64,000 bases of DNA from an uncultured Eubacterium sp. Lineage in GTDB: Bacteria > Bacillota > Clostridia > Oscillospirales > Acutalibacteraceae. The stretch covers positions 62,001 to 126,000 of the forward strand of contig NZ_CAKTGT010000002.1 in assembly GCF_934561735.1 (NCBI RefSeq), in the 5' to 3' direction. The notes beneath the pieces were generated by a model. That model did not search any database. It saw only the letters and a program-made list of their open reading frames with translations, and had not been told where the DNA came from. Both the position numbers and the translations under genes were made by a program. The number at the start of each line of letters is the position of its first letter. The first letter of the stretch is position 1. Below are positions 21,503 through 30,249 of the stretch, piece after piece.

Positions 21503-21772
21503 ATGAGATGTGTAATTACTGTTGTAGGTAAGGATATGGTTGGTATTCTTGCTTCTGTTTCGGGAATTTGCAAGGAATGTAATGTAAATGTTACAGAAGT
21601 TTCACAATCGATTTTACAAGATATGTTTTGTATGATGATGATGGCTGATACTTCAAAATCCAATGTTGACTTCCCTGCTTTTGCAGAAAAGCTTTCAAAG
21701 TACGGAGAAGAAAACGGATTGTCAATTCATGCGATGCATGAGGATATTTTTAATTCGATGCACAGAATATAA
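21503..21772 (+). CDS. ACT-domain protein (UPF0237)
   Basis: An 89-aa single ACT domain starting MRCVITVVGKDMVGILASVSG, a ligand-binding regulatory fold related to GcvR. It has a good SD (GGAGG) and lies 16 bp before the PFL-family gene, a conserved pair in Firmicutes. The pairing suggests it regulates the partner. Ligand unknown. Confidence 0.92.
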   Translation: MRCVITVVGKDMVGILASVSGICKECNVNVTEVSQSILQDMFCMMMMADTSKSNVDFPAFAEKLSKYGEENGLSIHAMHEDIFNSMHRI

Positions 21773-21787
21773 CCGGAGGATATTGTT

Positions 21788-23143
21788 TTGATTAATACAT
21801 ATGACATACTTGAAACAATAAGGATGATTCAGGATGAATGTCTTGATATAAGAACAACAACAATGGGTATTTCCCTTTTAGATTGCGGCGACAGTGATAT
21901 AGATAAGTCATGCCAAAAGGTGTATGACAAAATTTGCACAAAAGCCGAGAATCTTGTTAAAACCGGTGAAGATATAGAAAAGGAATATGGTATTCCTATT
22001 ATTAATAAAAGAGTCAGTGTTACTCCTATTTCGATTTTAGCCGGAATAAGCGGCGGTGATCCTGTAAAATATGCTCTTACACTTGAAAAAGCCGCAAGAA
22101 CTATCGGAGTGAACTTTATAGGCGGTTATTCTGCTTTGGTGCAAAAAGGTTTTGCAGCCGGTGACAGAGAACTTATTGATTCTATTCCGCAGGCACTCGC
22201 TCAAACAGAGCATTTGTGTTCTTCCGTTAATATCGGTTCTACAAAAGCCGGTATCAATATGGATGCTGTTCGTATTATGGGTCAAAAGGTAAAAGAAGCG
22301 GCAGAACTTACAAAAGACAATGATTGTATCGGAGCCGGTAAACTTGTTGTATTCTGTAATGCTCCTGAGGATAATCCATTTATGGCAGGTGCATTTCACG
22401 GTGTATCCGAGCCTGATTGCGTGATTAATGTCGGCGTTTCAGGTCCGGGTGTTGTAAGAGCTGCAGTTGCCAAGCATCCTGATTATTCAATTAATGAAAT
22501 AGCCGAGCTTATCAAAAAGACTGCGTTTAAGGTTACAAGAATGGGTCAACTTGTCGGTACTCTTGCAAGTAAACGACTGGGAGTTCCGTTTGGTATCGTT
22601 GACCTTTCGTTAGCCCCTACCCCGGCTGTCGGCGATTCGGTCGCCCATATTTTGGAAGAAATCGGTCTTGAACAGTGTGGTGCGGCAGGAACTACCGCTT
22701 GCCTTGCAATGCTTAATGATGCTGTTAAAAAAGGCGGAGTTATGGCTTCTTCAAGCGTAGGCGGCCTTTCGGGTGCATTTATTCCTGTTTCGGAAGATGC
22801 CGGTATGATAGCTGCTGCTAAATCGGGTGCTCTTTCTATTGAAAAACTTGAAGCTATGACAGCAGTATGCTCTGTTGGTCTTGATATGATTGTTATCCCC
22901 GGAGATACCACTCCTGAGGTCATCAGCGGCATTATTGCAGATGAGGCAGCTATAGGTATGGTAAACGGAAAAACAACTGCTGTAAGGGTTATTCCTGCGG
23001 TTGGTAAGAAAGACGGCGATGTACTTGAATTCGGCGGACTTTTGGGCTCGGGACCTGTTATGAAGGTTAACACCAATTCCCCTGCAAAATTTATTTCTCG
23101 CGGCGGTAAAATCCCTGCTCCGTTACATTCACTTAAAAACTAA
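21788..23143 (+). CDS. PFL family protein (UPF0210/DUF711)
   Basis: A 451-aa protein of the UPF0210 family, structurally related to glycyl-radical enzymes but without a known reaction. Family-like segments include SVTPISILAGISGGDP, GGYSALVQKGF, and the Gly/Ala-rich C-terminal half (SSSVGGLSGAFIPVSEDAGM). It forms a unit with the ACT protein and ends at a strong terminator. Confidence 0.9.
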   Translation: MINTYDILETIRMIQDECLDIRTTTMGISLLDCGDSDIDKSCQKVYDKICTKAENLVKTGEDIEKEYGIPIINKRVSVTPISILAGISGGDPVKYALTLEKAARTIGVNFIGGYSALVQKGFAAGDRELIDSIPQALAQTEHLCSSVNIGSTKAGINMDAVRIMGQKVKEAAELTKDNDCIGAGKLVVFCNAPEDNPFMAGAFHGVSEPDCVINVGVSGPGVVRAAVAKHPDYSINEIAELIKKTAFKVTRMGQLVGTLASKRLGVPFGIVDLSLAPTPAVGDSVAHILEEIGLEQCGAAGTTACLAMLNDAVKKGGVMASSSVGGLSGAFIPVSEDAGMIAAAKSGALSIEKLEAMTAVCSVGLDMIVIPGDTTPEVISGIIADEAAIGMVNGKTTAVRVIPAVGKKDGDVLEFGGLLGSGPVMKVNTNSPAKFISRGGKIPAPLHSLKN

Positions 23144-23157
23144 TTATTATAATTATT

Positions 23158-23180
23158 AAGGCGGTCAATGACCGCCTTTT
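23158..23180 (+). terminator. Terminator after the PFL-family gene
   Basis: AAGGCGGTCA pairs with TGACCGCCTT, then T-rich. Confidence 0.9.
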
Positions 23181-23232
23181 ATTAATATAAAAAATACCGC
23201 CGAAAAAATCGACGGTATAAATATGTATTTAT

Positions 23233-23895
23233 TTACTTTGTGATAAGTGAAGTTCCATGGAATGTAACAGGAACATATTCACCGTTTTGGCTTACATATA
23301 CAGCTGAAAGATTAATTGCAACCGCATAAGTTTTGCCGCTTGCATTAAATTCATAACAATCTACATTATTAACCGTAACAATGTTTGATGTGTAGTTAAT
23401 AGTAGCGGATGAAGGATCACTTGAGTATGAAAGTGTTCTCCAATTATCGTGAAGAACTTGCTTCAAAAGAGCCTTTGCTTCAGATACGCTGTAGTTTTTA
23501 GTTGTTGTAATTTCGTGCTCATTTACATATCTCTCATATTCCTGAGCTGTTGAAGTTGAATCGTCAGGATTTTCTTCAGCATTTTTGATAGGTGCTACAT
23601 AATTAAACCACATAACCAAGAAATAAATTACCAACCAAATTAAAAGAATTAAAATGATAAGTTTAAATACCTTTTTACCCTTGCTTTGTTGAACACCGGC
23701 AAATGCTTCCTCTTGTGTAGGAATAGGTGCAGGTGTAAACGGTTTACCTTTTTTGTTAGCTTTCTTTTCAGCCTTTGCATTTTTCTTGTCTATCTTTTTT
23801 ACAAGTTTTGCGTATTGGCTAGCCTGCTTTTTTTCAGCCTTAGCAGCTTTCTTTGCGGCTTTAGCTTCTTTTTTTGCGATTTTTGATTCTTTACT
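23233..23895 (-). CDS. Membrane protein with Lys/Ala-rich N-terminus, unknown
   Basis: A 220-aa protein from TTG 23895, chosen because GGAGG lies eight nt upstream. About 70 residues of Lys/Ala-rich, probably coiled cytoplasmic segment precede one transmembrane helix (VFKLIILILLIWLVIYFLV), then an extracellular domain of about 110 residues with NYSVSEAKALLKQVL. No family recognised. It stands alone between convergent and divergent neighbours. Confidence 0.7.
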   Translation of the reverse strand, partial: SKESKIAKKEAKAAKKAAKAEKKQASQYAKLVKKIDKKNAKAEKKANKKGKPFTPAPIPTQEEAFAGVQQSKGKKVFKLIILILLIWLVIYFLVMWFNYVAPIKNAEENPDDSTSTAQEYERYVNEHEITTTKNYSVSEAKALLKQVLHDNWRTLSYSSDPSSATINYTSNIVTVNNVDCYEFNASGKTYAVAINLSAVYVSQNGEYVPVTFHGTSLITK

Positions 23896-24125
23896 CAAAG
23901 CAGTCCCCTCCTTATAAGTATGAATGTAGTATACCATTATTTATTTTAAAATTCAATAACTATTTTTAATTTTATAGTTATTTTTTGTGAACAAACTGTA
24001 AACATTAGTAATATTTATACTAATAATATACTCTATATTGTAGAATTGTTAATAGAATTTGATTGAATTCAGTCGAACTATGAGCTAAAATATATTATAT
24101 AAAATAGTTTTAAACGAGGTGCAAT

Positions 24126-25184
24126 ATGAATAAATTCATCAATTCTCTATCGACCTTTGTGAACGATACCGATAAAATAATTGATTTGGTATTAGGTGTT
24201 GCAGTGTTTTTGATTTTATTTGTTTTTAAAAATAAAATCTCAAATGCTTTGATAAATGTTTTCGGAAGAATTTTTTTCAGAAATAACAAGGAAAAAGTGA
24301 CCTTGCTTGTTAATTCCCTTCAAAAGCCGCTTGCTTATTTAATCGGTACAATCGGCTTGTACATCGCCTTTGCAATAAATTACAACAAGCCCGGGGTTAC
24401 AAAGGTGTTCAAAATTTTAATTATATTAATTATATGTTGGGGCATAATTAATTATTTGTCGGATAATTTGTTTCTTAGCTTGCGATTCGGTGAAAATGCC
24501 GATGATACTATGAATACAACCGCACTCAAGTTTTTGGCAAATATACTTAAAATTGTTGTAATTGCTTTTGGCGTTGTGATGGTTATAAGCGAATTGGGAT
24601 ATAATGTAAACGGTCTTCTTACCGGTTTGGGCGTTGGAGGTTTAGCTGTTTCTTTAGCGGCACAAGACGCCGTAGGAAACCTTATAAGCGGTTTTATTAT
24701 AATTTTTGACAAACCTTTCAAAGTCGGAGATTTAATTGAATCTGCGACCGTTAAAGGCTTCGTTGAAGAAGTTACAATGAGAAGTACAAAGATTCGTACT
24801 CTTGACGACAGTGTTATAACTGTTCCGAATTCAACTTTGACAAAAGAAGCCGTTACAAACATTTCAATGATGGATAAAAGAAGAATTAAGATGACATTCG
24901 GTCTTGTCTATTCAACTTCAAACGAAACGATAGAAAAAGTCAGAAACGAAATACAAAAATACATTGTTGATAACAAAGACATTCTTCCGGAGCCTTGCAG
25001 AATACATTTCAGAGAATTCGGCGACAGTGCCCTTAATTTTGAGGTTGTTTGCTACACTGAAACATCCGATATGGATGAGTACCTAAAAATCGAAAATGAG
25101 CTTAATCTCGCCATTAAAAAGATTATTGAAAACAATGATACGGATTTTGCATATCCTACTCAAACCGTATATGTACAAAAATAA
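24126..25184 (+). CDS. Small-conductance mechanosensitive channel
   Basis: A 352-aa MscS-family channel with several transmembrane helices. The pore helix GLGVGGLAVSLAAQDAVGNLISGF has the Gly/Ala packing typical of TM3, and a beta-domain (KPFKVGDLIE, then VPNSTLTKEAVTN) follows. It opens under hypo-osmotic stress. 230 AT-rich bp precede it, presumably holding its promoter. Confidence 0.93.
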   Translation: MNKFINSLSTFVNDTDKIIDLVLGVAVFLILFVFKNKISNALINVFGRIFFRNNKEKVTLLVNSLQKPLAYLIGTIGLYIAFAINYNKPGVTKVFKILIILIICWGIINYLSDNLFLSLRFGENADDTMNTTALKFLANILKIVVIAFGVVMVISELGYNVNGLLTGLGVGGLAVSLAAQDAVGNLISGFIIIFDKPFKVGDLIESATVKGFVEEVTMRSTKIRTLDDSVITVPNSTLTKEAVTNISMMDKRRIKMTFGLVYSTSNETIEKVRNEIQKYIVDNKDILPEPCRIHFREFGDSALNFEVVCYTETSDMDEYLKIENELNLAIKKIIENNDTDFAYPTQTVYVQK

Positions 25185-25210
25185 AAGAGGGGCTGTTCCC
25201 TCTTTTATTT
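25179..25210. terminator. Shared bidirectional terminator
   Basis: AAATAAAAGAGGG pairs with CCCTCTTTTATTT around a 6-nt loop. It contains the mscS stop and the last codons of the convergent nitroreductase gene. Confidence 0.88.
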
Positions 25211-25741
25211 TACCCATTTAATAATATCTGTGAGTTCTTTTCTTTTTGGCTTTTCCGGTTCGATATTCGGATAACCTACAGCGATGACAGAAACGACTGT
25301 TTCTTCATTCGGGATATCCAACGCTGTCTTTAATGCTTCACCGTCTCTGATACCCATTACAAGCGTTCCTAAGCTCAATTCGGTTGCTTTAAGAAGTAAA
25401 TTTTCGTTTGCAAGGCCTAAATCATAGTAGCCCCAACCGTTTTCGCATTCGTTTTGAGGCTCTCCGTCGGGTTTAAATCCGGAACGGTTATGTACGAATG
25501 TTGTAACAATTAATGCAGAATTTTCAGAATTTTTCTGATTAAATTCAGGTAAGCAATTTCTTACCTTTTCAATCGCCTCTTGATCAACCGCACAATAATA
25601 TCTTGCTGTTTGTGAGTTCTTCCAAGACGGTGCATAAATTGCCGATTTAATAATTTCTTCGATTTGTTCGGAAGTCACAGATTTATCTGCACAATATTTT
25701 CTTATACTTCTTCTTGATTTGATTACATCGTTAAAATCCAT
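25205..25741 (-). CDS. Nitroreductase-family flavoprotein
   Basis: A 178-aa FMN-dependent oxidoreductase. FMN-binding motif RRSIRKY at the N-terminus, the YAPSWKNSQTARYYC segment, and a C-terminal VIAVGYPNIEPEKPKR typical of the family. Substrate cannot be inferred. A single-gene unit ending at the shared terminator. Confidence 0.9.
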   Translation of the reverse strand: MDFNDVIKSRRSIRKYCADKSVTSEQIEEIIKSAIYAPSWKNSQTARYYCAVDQEAIEKVRNCLPEFNQKNSENSALIVTTFVHNRSGFKPDGEPQNECENGWGYYDLGLANENLLLKATELSLGTLVMGIRDGEALKTALDIPNEETVVSVIAVGYPNIEPEKPKRKELTDIIKWVK

Positions 25742-25767
25742 AAATTATCTGACCTTTCGAAAATTAA

Positions 25768-25794
25768 AAACCCGAATCGTAAGACTCGGGTTTT
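25768..25794 (-). terminator. Terminator of the tRNA operon
   Basis: AAAACCCGA pairs with TCGGGTTTT immediately after tRNA-Cys on the minus strand; T-rich beyond. Confidence 0.88.
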
Positions 25795-25795
25795 G

Positions 25796-25869
25796 TGGAG
25801 GCACCACCCAGACTTGAACTGGGGATAAAGGTGTTGCAGACCTCTGCCTTACCTCTTGGCTATGGTGCC
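25796..25869 (-). tRNA. tRNA-Cys (GCA)
   Basis: 74 nt, acceptor GGCACCA/TGGTGCC, discriminator U, CCA encoded, anticodon loop TCTGCAA reads GCA. Confidence 0.95.
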
Positions 25870-25909
25870 ATAAAATTAATAGAAAACACAATTAGTGTTT
25901 TCTATTATG

Positions 25910-25985
25910 TGGAGCGGATTACGAGACTCGAACTCGCTACCTTCACCTTGGCAAGGTGACGCTCTACCGGATGAGCTAAATCCGC
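25910..25985 (-). tRNA. tRNA-Gly (GCC)
   Basis: 76 nt, acceptor begins GCGGAT, anticodon in CTTGCCAAG reads GCC, CCA encoded. Confidence 0.95.
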
Positions 25986-25989
25986 AAAT

Positions 25990-26065
<76 letters not shown>

Positions 26066-26072
26066 ATATAAA

Positions 26073-26149
26073 TGGCGACCCGGAACGGGCTCGAACCGTC
26101 GACCTCCAGCGTGACAGGCTGGCGTTCTAACCAACTGAACTACCGGGCC
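26073..26149 (-). tRNA. tRNA-Asp (GUC)
   Basis: 77 nt, acceptor GGCCCGG/CCGGGTC, discriminator G, anticodon loop CTGTCAC reads GUC, CCA encoded. Confidence 0.95.
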
Positions 26150-26179
26150 ATTTATATTCCAAGGCTTTCGCCTTGGAAG

Positions 26180-26255
26180 TGGTGGAAACAACAGGGCTCG
26201 AACCTGTGACCCCCTGCTTGTAAGGCAGGTGCTCTCCCAGCTGAGCTATGCTTCC
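26180..26255 (-). tRNA. tRNA-Val (UAC)
   Basis: 76 nt, acceptor GGAAGCA/TGTTTCC, anticodon loop CTTACAA reads UAC, CCA encoded. First tRNA of the five-gene operon; a small CCAAGG/CCTTGG hairpin separates it from tRNA-Asp. Confidence 0.95.
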
Positions 26256-26279
26256 GAATTGCTACTTGCAACGTGTTAT

Positions 26280-26308
26280 ACTATACAGTATTTTGACAAA
26301 AATGTCAA
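26280..26308 (-). promoter_or_regulatory. Promoter of the tRNA operon
   Basis: Minus-strand TTGACA (26308-26303), 17 nt, TATAGT (26285-26280), 25 bp before tRNA-Val. Confidence 0.85.
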
Positions 26309-26335
26309 CACTTTTTTTCAACTTTTTTAAAATTT

Positions 26336-27220
26336 TTATTTTTTGATTGAAGCATCAATTAAATGTTGAATATCTTGCGGAGTAAAAACATATTCCTTAT
26401 CGCAAAAGTGACATTCTACTTTAGTATTTTTATCATCATTTGCCATTTCGGTAAGTGCTTCTATACCTGTAGAAATAAGAGCGTTTTCCACTTTTTTTCT
26501 TGAACAGTTGCATCTGTATTCTGCGGTACTTTCATCAAGCTTGTCAAGTTCTATTCCCTTCATGGCTTTTTGTGCTATTTCATCGGGAGTCATACCGCTG
26601 TCAAGCATTTGGGTAACGGATGGAATTTCCGAAACATTTTTTTCAATAATATCAATAATTTCATCAGGGCAGCCCGGCAAAAGCTGAATGATATATCCGC
26701 CTGCCTTTTTTACGGTTAAATCAGGATTAACAAGAACACCAAGAGCACAAACCGACGGTGTTTGTTCGCTGGTTGCAAAGTAATTTGTAATGTCTTCTGC
26801 AATCTCACCGCTTACAATAGGCACTTGACCGACATACGGTTCTTTCATTCCGATATCTTTAATAACATAAAGTTGGCCGTCTGTACCTACTGCACCCGAT
26901 ACATCAAGTTTGCCGTTAGATTTTAACGGGATTTCTACAACCGGATTTTGAACATATCCTCTTGTGTTACCCTCATAGTCTGAAACGGCAATTAAATCGC
27001 CGCATGGACCTGCACCGTTCATTCTTACCGTAATGCTGTCATCTTTGTCTTTGAGCATATCACCCATCATTGATGTTGCTGTTATAAGTCTGCCCAAAGC
27101 AGCTGTTACGGTTGCGGACGTTTTATGAATTTGTTCTGCTTTATATACAATGTCAGTAGAGTCGGTTGCAATTACGAATGCGGAGCCGTCTACTGCAATA
27201 TATCTTACTATTTTTCCCAT
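26336..27220 (-). CDS. hslO: Hsp33 redox-regulated chaperone
   Basis: A 294-aa holdase activated by oxidative unfolding. The C-terminal zinc switch is intact: CNC near residue 235 and CHFC near 267. ATG 27220 is chosen because AAAGGTG precedes it and it lies just past the stop of the upstream methyltransferase gene. Full length, last gene of a three-gene minus operon. Confidence 0.95.
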   Translation of the reverse strand: MGKIVRYIAVDGSAFVIATDSTDIVYKAEQIHKTSATVTAALGRLITATSMMGDMLKDKDDSITVRMNGAGPCGDLIAVSDYEGNTRGYVQNPVVEIPLKSNGKLDVSGAVGTDGQLYVIKDIGMKEPYVGQVPIVSGEIAEDITNYFATSEQTPSVCALGVLVNPDLTVKKAGGYIIQLLPGCPDEIIDIIEKNVSEIPSVTQMLDSGMTPDEIAQKAMKGIELDKLDESTAEYRCNCSRKKVENALISTGIEALTEMANDDKNTKVECHFCDKEYVFTPQDIQHLIDASIKK

Positions 27221-27222
27221 TA

Positions 27223-27963
27223 TTACACCTTTTTGCACACAAAATAAATTCTTTCGCTGTTTTCTTTAGGTTTGTCTAGCGAAAGTTCATCATATATTTT
27301 AATATTATCAAATCCGGCATCTTTAAGCATTTGGCATAATTCTTCAACGGTATATGCCGTTTCGCAGAATTCTTCGCTGAATCGGTCGTATGATAAACCG
27401 TTATATATAAACATATCAAGTAAAATACGAACGGTTCTGTCATCGATTTTTTCATTATCCCATACAAGATAATAATCATCCTCGTCAAATACAAAAGTAT
27501 TATCTGCAAGAACATTATTGTGTTTATAAACCGTATTGGCGTCAAAAATGAATAATCCGTTATTTTTCAGCGATTTGTATACATTTTGAAATGTGTTTTG
27601 AACCTCGGATTTATTATTCAAATGATTGATACTGTCAAGACAGCAAATACACGCATCAATTTTGTCTGAAAGTTCGAAATTTTGCATTTTAGCTTTAAGC
27701 AAGGAAAAATTGTTGCTTTTGTTTGAGAGTCGTTCTGAGGCGATTTCAAGCATATCTTCTGAGCAATCAATACCTATAATGCTATACCCTTTTTTTATAA
27801 AAGGTATACTCATAGACCCTGTTCCGCAAGCCAAATCCAAAATAACGCCTGATTTAATGTTGTCCTTTTCAAAAAACGAGTGAATGTAATCACATCTTTT
27901 TTCGTATTCAACATTTTGAGTCAGTTCGTCATAAAGATAAGCAAAAGTTTGATAACTACTCAT
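27223..27963 (-). CDS. SAM-dependent methyltransferase
   Basis: A 246-aa class I methyltransferase: motif I VILDLACGTGSMSIPF, motif II IGIDCSEDMLEIA, and CICCLDSINHL. I start at ATG 27963, which overlaps the end of the TrpR-like gene; the longer frame from 28011 lies inside that gene. Substrate unknown. Confidence 0.85.
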   Translation of the reverse strand: MSSYQTFAYLYDELTQNVEYEKRCDYIHSFFEKDNIKSGVILDLACGTGSMSIPFIKKGYSIIGIDCSEDMLEIASERLSNKSNNFSLLKAKMQNFELSDKIDACICCLDSINHLNNKSEVQNTFQNVYKSLKNNGLFIFDANTVYKHNNVLADNTFVFDEDDYYLVWDNEKIDDRTVRILLDMFIYNGLSYDRFSEEFCETAYTVEELCQMLKDAGFDNIKIYDELSLDKPKENSERIYFVCKKV

Positions 27964-28258
27964 TGTTTTCGTTTTCGTTGATTCTTTCAAATATTTTATC
28001 ATATCCGTCACAACCGTACTGGAGAGAACGGTTTACACGACTGATTGTGGCAGTTGACGCACCTGTTTGTTCAACAATATCCGTGTAAACAGATTTTTCC
28101 GAGAGCATTTTTGCAACAACGATGCGTTGGCTGAGAGTTTTTAGCTCTTGAACGGTACACAAATCTTCAAAAAAGTCATAACATTCTTCTGTATTTTCAA
28201 GAGCCAAAATGGCCTTAAACAAAAAATCCACATTTTTATTATGCAGCTTATTATTCAT
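27956..28258 (-). CDS. YerC/YecD family TrpR-related regulator
   Basis: A 100-aa helix-turn-helix protein related to Trp repressor: DLCTVQELKTLSQRIVVAKML then YTDIVEQTGASTATISRVNRSL. In Firmicutes such YerC-type proteins are regulators of uncertain ligand. First gene of the operon with the methyltransferase and hslO. Confidence 0.88.
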   Translation of the reverse strand: MNNKLHNKNVDFLFKAILALENTEECYDFFEDLCTVQELKTLSQRIVVAKMLSEKSVYTDIVEQTGASTATISRVNRSLQYGCDGYDKIFERINENENNE

Positions 28259-28324
28259 AAGTAAGCCTCCGTCTTTAGTATGCTAATATTTTAACACATT
28301 AAATCGTGATAGTAAAGCAAAATT

Positions 28325-28356
28325 TAAAAAAAGCGGCAAGAAACTTTCCTGCCGCT
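28325..28356 (-). terminator. Terminator after lysA
   Basis: AGCGGCA (28332-28338) pairs with TGCCGCT (28350-28356), followed on the minus strand by seven T. Confidence 0.9.
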
Positions 28357-28367
28357 AAAATTATTAA

Positions 28368-29642
28368 TTATTCTTTGATTAATTCATCGTAAAAATCAAA
28401 GCAATCAAATGTTGCAAAATAATCCTTTGGAGTTTCCGCTCTTCTGATGAGTTTGTATGAGCCATCCTCACAGAGGAGAATCTCAGCACTCTTGAGTTTT
28501 CCGTTATAATTATAACCCATTGAAAAGCCGTGTGCACCTGTATCATGAATGTAAAGAATATCCCCCATATCAATTTTAGGCAACATTCTGTCTATAGCAA
28601 ACTTATCGCAGTTTTCGCAAAGAGAGCCTGTAACATCATACTTTGTGTTGCATTCTTCGTTTTCTTTGCCCAAAACCGAAATATGATGATATGCGCCGTA
28701 AATTGCAGGACGCATAAGGTTAACTGCACAAGCGTCAACGCCGATATATTCCTTGTGAGTGTGCTTTTCGTTGATTGCTGTTGTTACAAGAGCACCGTAA
28801 GGACCCATCATAAATCTACCGAGTTCTGTGCAAAGCTTTACATCACCCATTCCGGCAGGAACAAGTACTTCGTCAAAGACTTTGTGTACGCCCTCACCGA
28901 TAACTCTGATGTCATTAGGTTCTTGGTCAGGTCTGTAAGGAATACCTACACCGCCCGAAAGGTTGATGAATCCAATATGTACGCCAACTTTTTCTTTAAG
29001 CTCAACAGCAAGCTCGAAAAGAACTTTTGCAAGCATTGGATAGTATTCGTTTGTTACTGTGTTTGAAGCAAGAAAAGCATGGATACCGAATTCCTCAACA
29101 CCCTTTTCTTTCATAATTTTGAAAGCCTCAAATATCTGCTCTGTTGTCATACCGTATTTTGCGTCGCCCGGGTTATCCATAATATCATTGCTGATTTTGA
29201 AAAGTCCGCCCGGATTGTAACGACAGCTCATTTTTTTAGGAAGTTTGCCGCAAGCTTTTTCTACAGCTTCAATATGTGTGATGTCATCAAGATTGATGAT
29301 ACCGCCCAAGTCGTTGCAATACTTAAATTCCTGAATAGGAGTGTCGTTTGATGAAAACATAATATCATCGCCCGTTGCACCGATTGTTTTTGCCATCATA
29401 AGTTCTGTTTTTGACGAGCAGTCACAACCGCAACCGTATTCCTGCAAAATTTTAATTAAAAATGGGTTTGGAGTGGCTTTTACCGCAAAGTATTCCTTAT
29501 AGCCCTCATTCCATGCAAAAGCTTCTTTAAGAGCTTTTACATTTTCCCTTATTCCCTTTTCATCGTAAATGTGAAAAGGTGTAGGATAATCTTTGATGAT
29601 TTCCTGTGCTTTTTCTAATGAAAGAAATGGTGTTTTATTCAT
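28368..29642 (-). CDS. Diaminopimelate decarboxylase-like enzyme
   Basis: A 424-aa fold-type III PLP decarboxylase. The PLP Lys lies in EYFAVKATPNP; INLSGGVGIPYRP supplies phosphate contacts; the GSLCENCDKFA motif (Cys at the active site) matches the LysA/CANSDC layout. It makes lysine from meso-diaminopimelate, or may act on a related diamine acid. Downstream of engB and lon in one direction with only small gaps. Confidence 0.85.
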   Translation of the reverse strand: MNKTPFLSLEKAQEIIKDYPTPFHIYDEKGIRENVKALKEAFAWNEGYKEYFAVKATPNPFLIKILQEYGCGCDCSSKTELMMAKTIGATGDDIMFSSNDTPIQEFKYCNDLGGIINLDDITHIEAVEKACGKLPKKMSCRYNPGGLFKISNDIMDNPGDAKYGMTTEQIFEAFKIMKEKGVEEFGIHAFLASNTVTNEYYPMLAKVLFELAVELKEKVGVHIGFINLSGGVGIPYRPDQEPNDIRVIGEGVHKVFDEVLVPAGMGDVKLCTELGRFMMGPYGALVTTAINEKHTHKEYIGVDACAVNLMRPAIYGAYHHISVLGKENEECNTKYDVTGSLCENCDKFAIDRMLPKIDMGDILYIHDTGAHGFSMGYNYNGKLKSAEILLCEDGSYKLIRRAETPKDYFATFDCFDFYDELIKE

Positions 29643-29663
29643 TTTATCCTCCTCAAATTACCT

Positions 29664-30248
29664 TTAATCGGTAAGTGATTTTTCAATTAACATTTTAATT
29701 TTATCAAGTCCAAGCCCGTTTTGTGAAGAAAACGGAATAATCAAATCGCTGTCTACCATAGACAGTTCTTCCTTTATTTCCTGTTCTCTTTTTTTAAACT
29801 CTTTGACTTTCAATTTGTCTGCCTTTGTGCAAACTACAATAAACGGTATATTCATTTGTTTCATAAAGTCAATCATACCGAAATCGTCTTGTGACGGTTT
29901 ATGACGCATATCAACAAGTTGAACAACAAGGTTTATGTTTCTTCCGCTTTGAAAGTAACCTTCCATAAGTTCACCGAAGCGATCACGCTCGGATTTACTC
30001 AGTTTGGCATAGCCGTATCCCGGGAGATCAACGAATTTATATCCGTCAACATCATAAAAATTGATTGTAATTGTTTTTCCGGGAACCGAACTTACTCTTG
30101 CCAACGATTTTCTGTTGAACAATTTGTTTAATAACGAACTTTTACCTACATTTGACCTGCCGGCAAAAGCGATTTCTGTAATATCGCTTGGCGGAAGTTG
30201 GCTTGATATGCCGTATGCTTTTTCAAATTCTGCTTTGTTATAATTCAT
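29664..30248 (-). CDS. ysxC: Ribosome biogenesis GTPase EngB/YsxC
   Basis: A 194-aa GTPase needed for 50S assembly. G1 GRSNVGKSS, G3 DLPGYGYAKL, G4 CTKADK, G5 FSSQNG. It directly follows lon, a conserved lon-ysxC pair in Firmicutes; the two are 1 bp apart. Confidence 0.96.
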   Translation of the reverse strand: MNYNKAEFEKAYGISSQLPPSDITEIAFAGRSNVGKSSLLNKLFNRKSLARVSSVPGKTITINFYDVDGYKFVDLPGYGYAKLSKSERDRFGELMEGYFQSGRNINLVVQLVDMRHKPSQDDFGMIDFMKQMNIPFIVVCTKADKLKVKEFKKREQEIKEELSMVDSDLIIPFSSQNGLGLDKIKMLIEKSLTD

Positions 30249-30249
30249 A

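Noticed and set aside
22546..23076. Long minus-strand ORF inside the PFL-family gene
   Set aside because: It is a codon-bias shadow of the real plus-strand gene; no SD and no family features.
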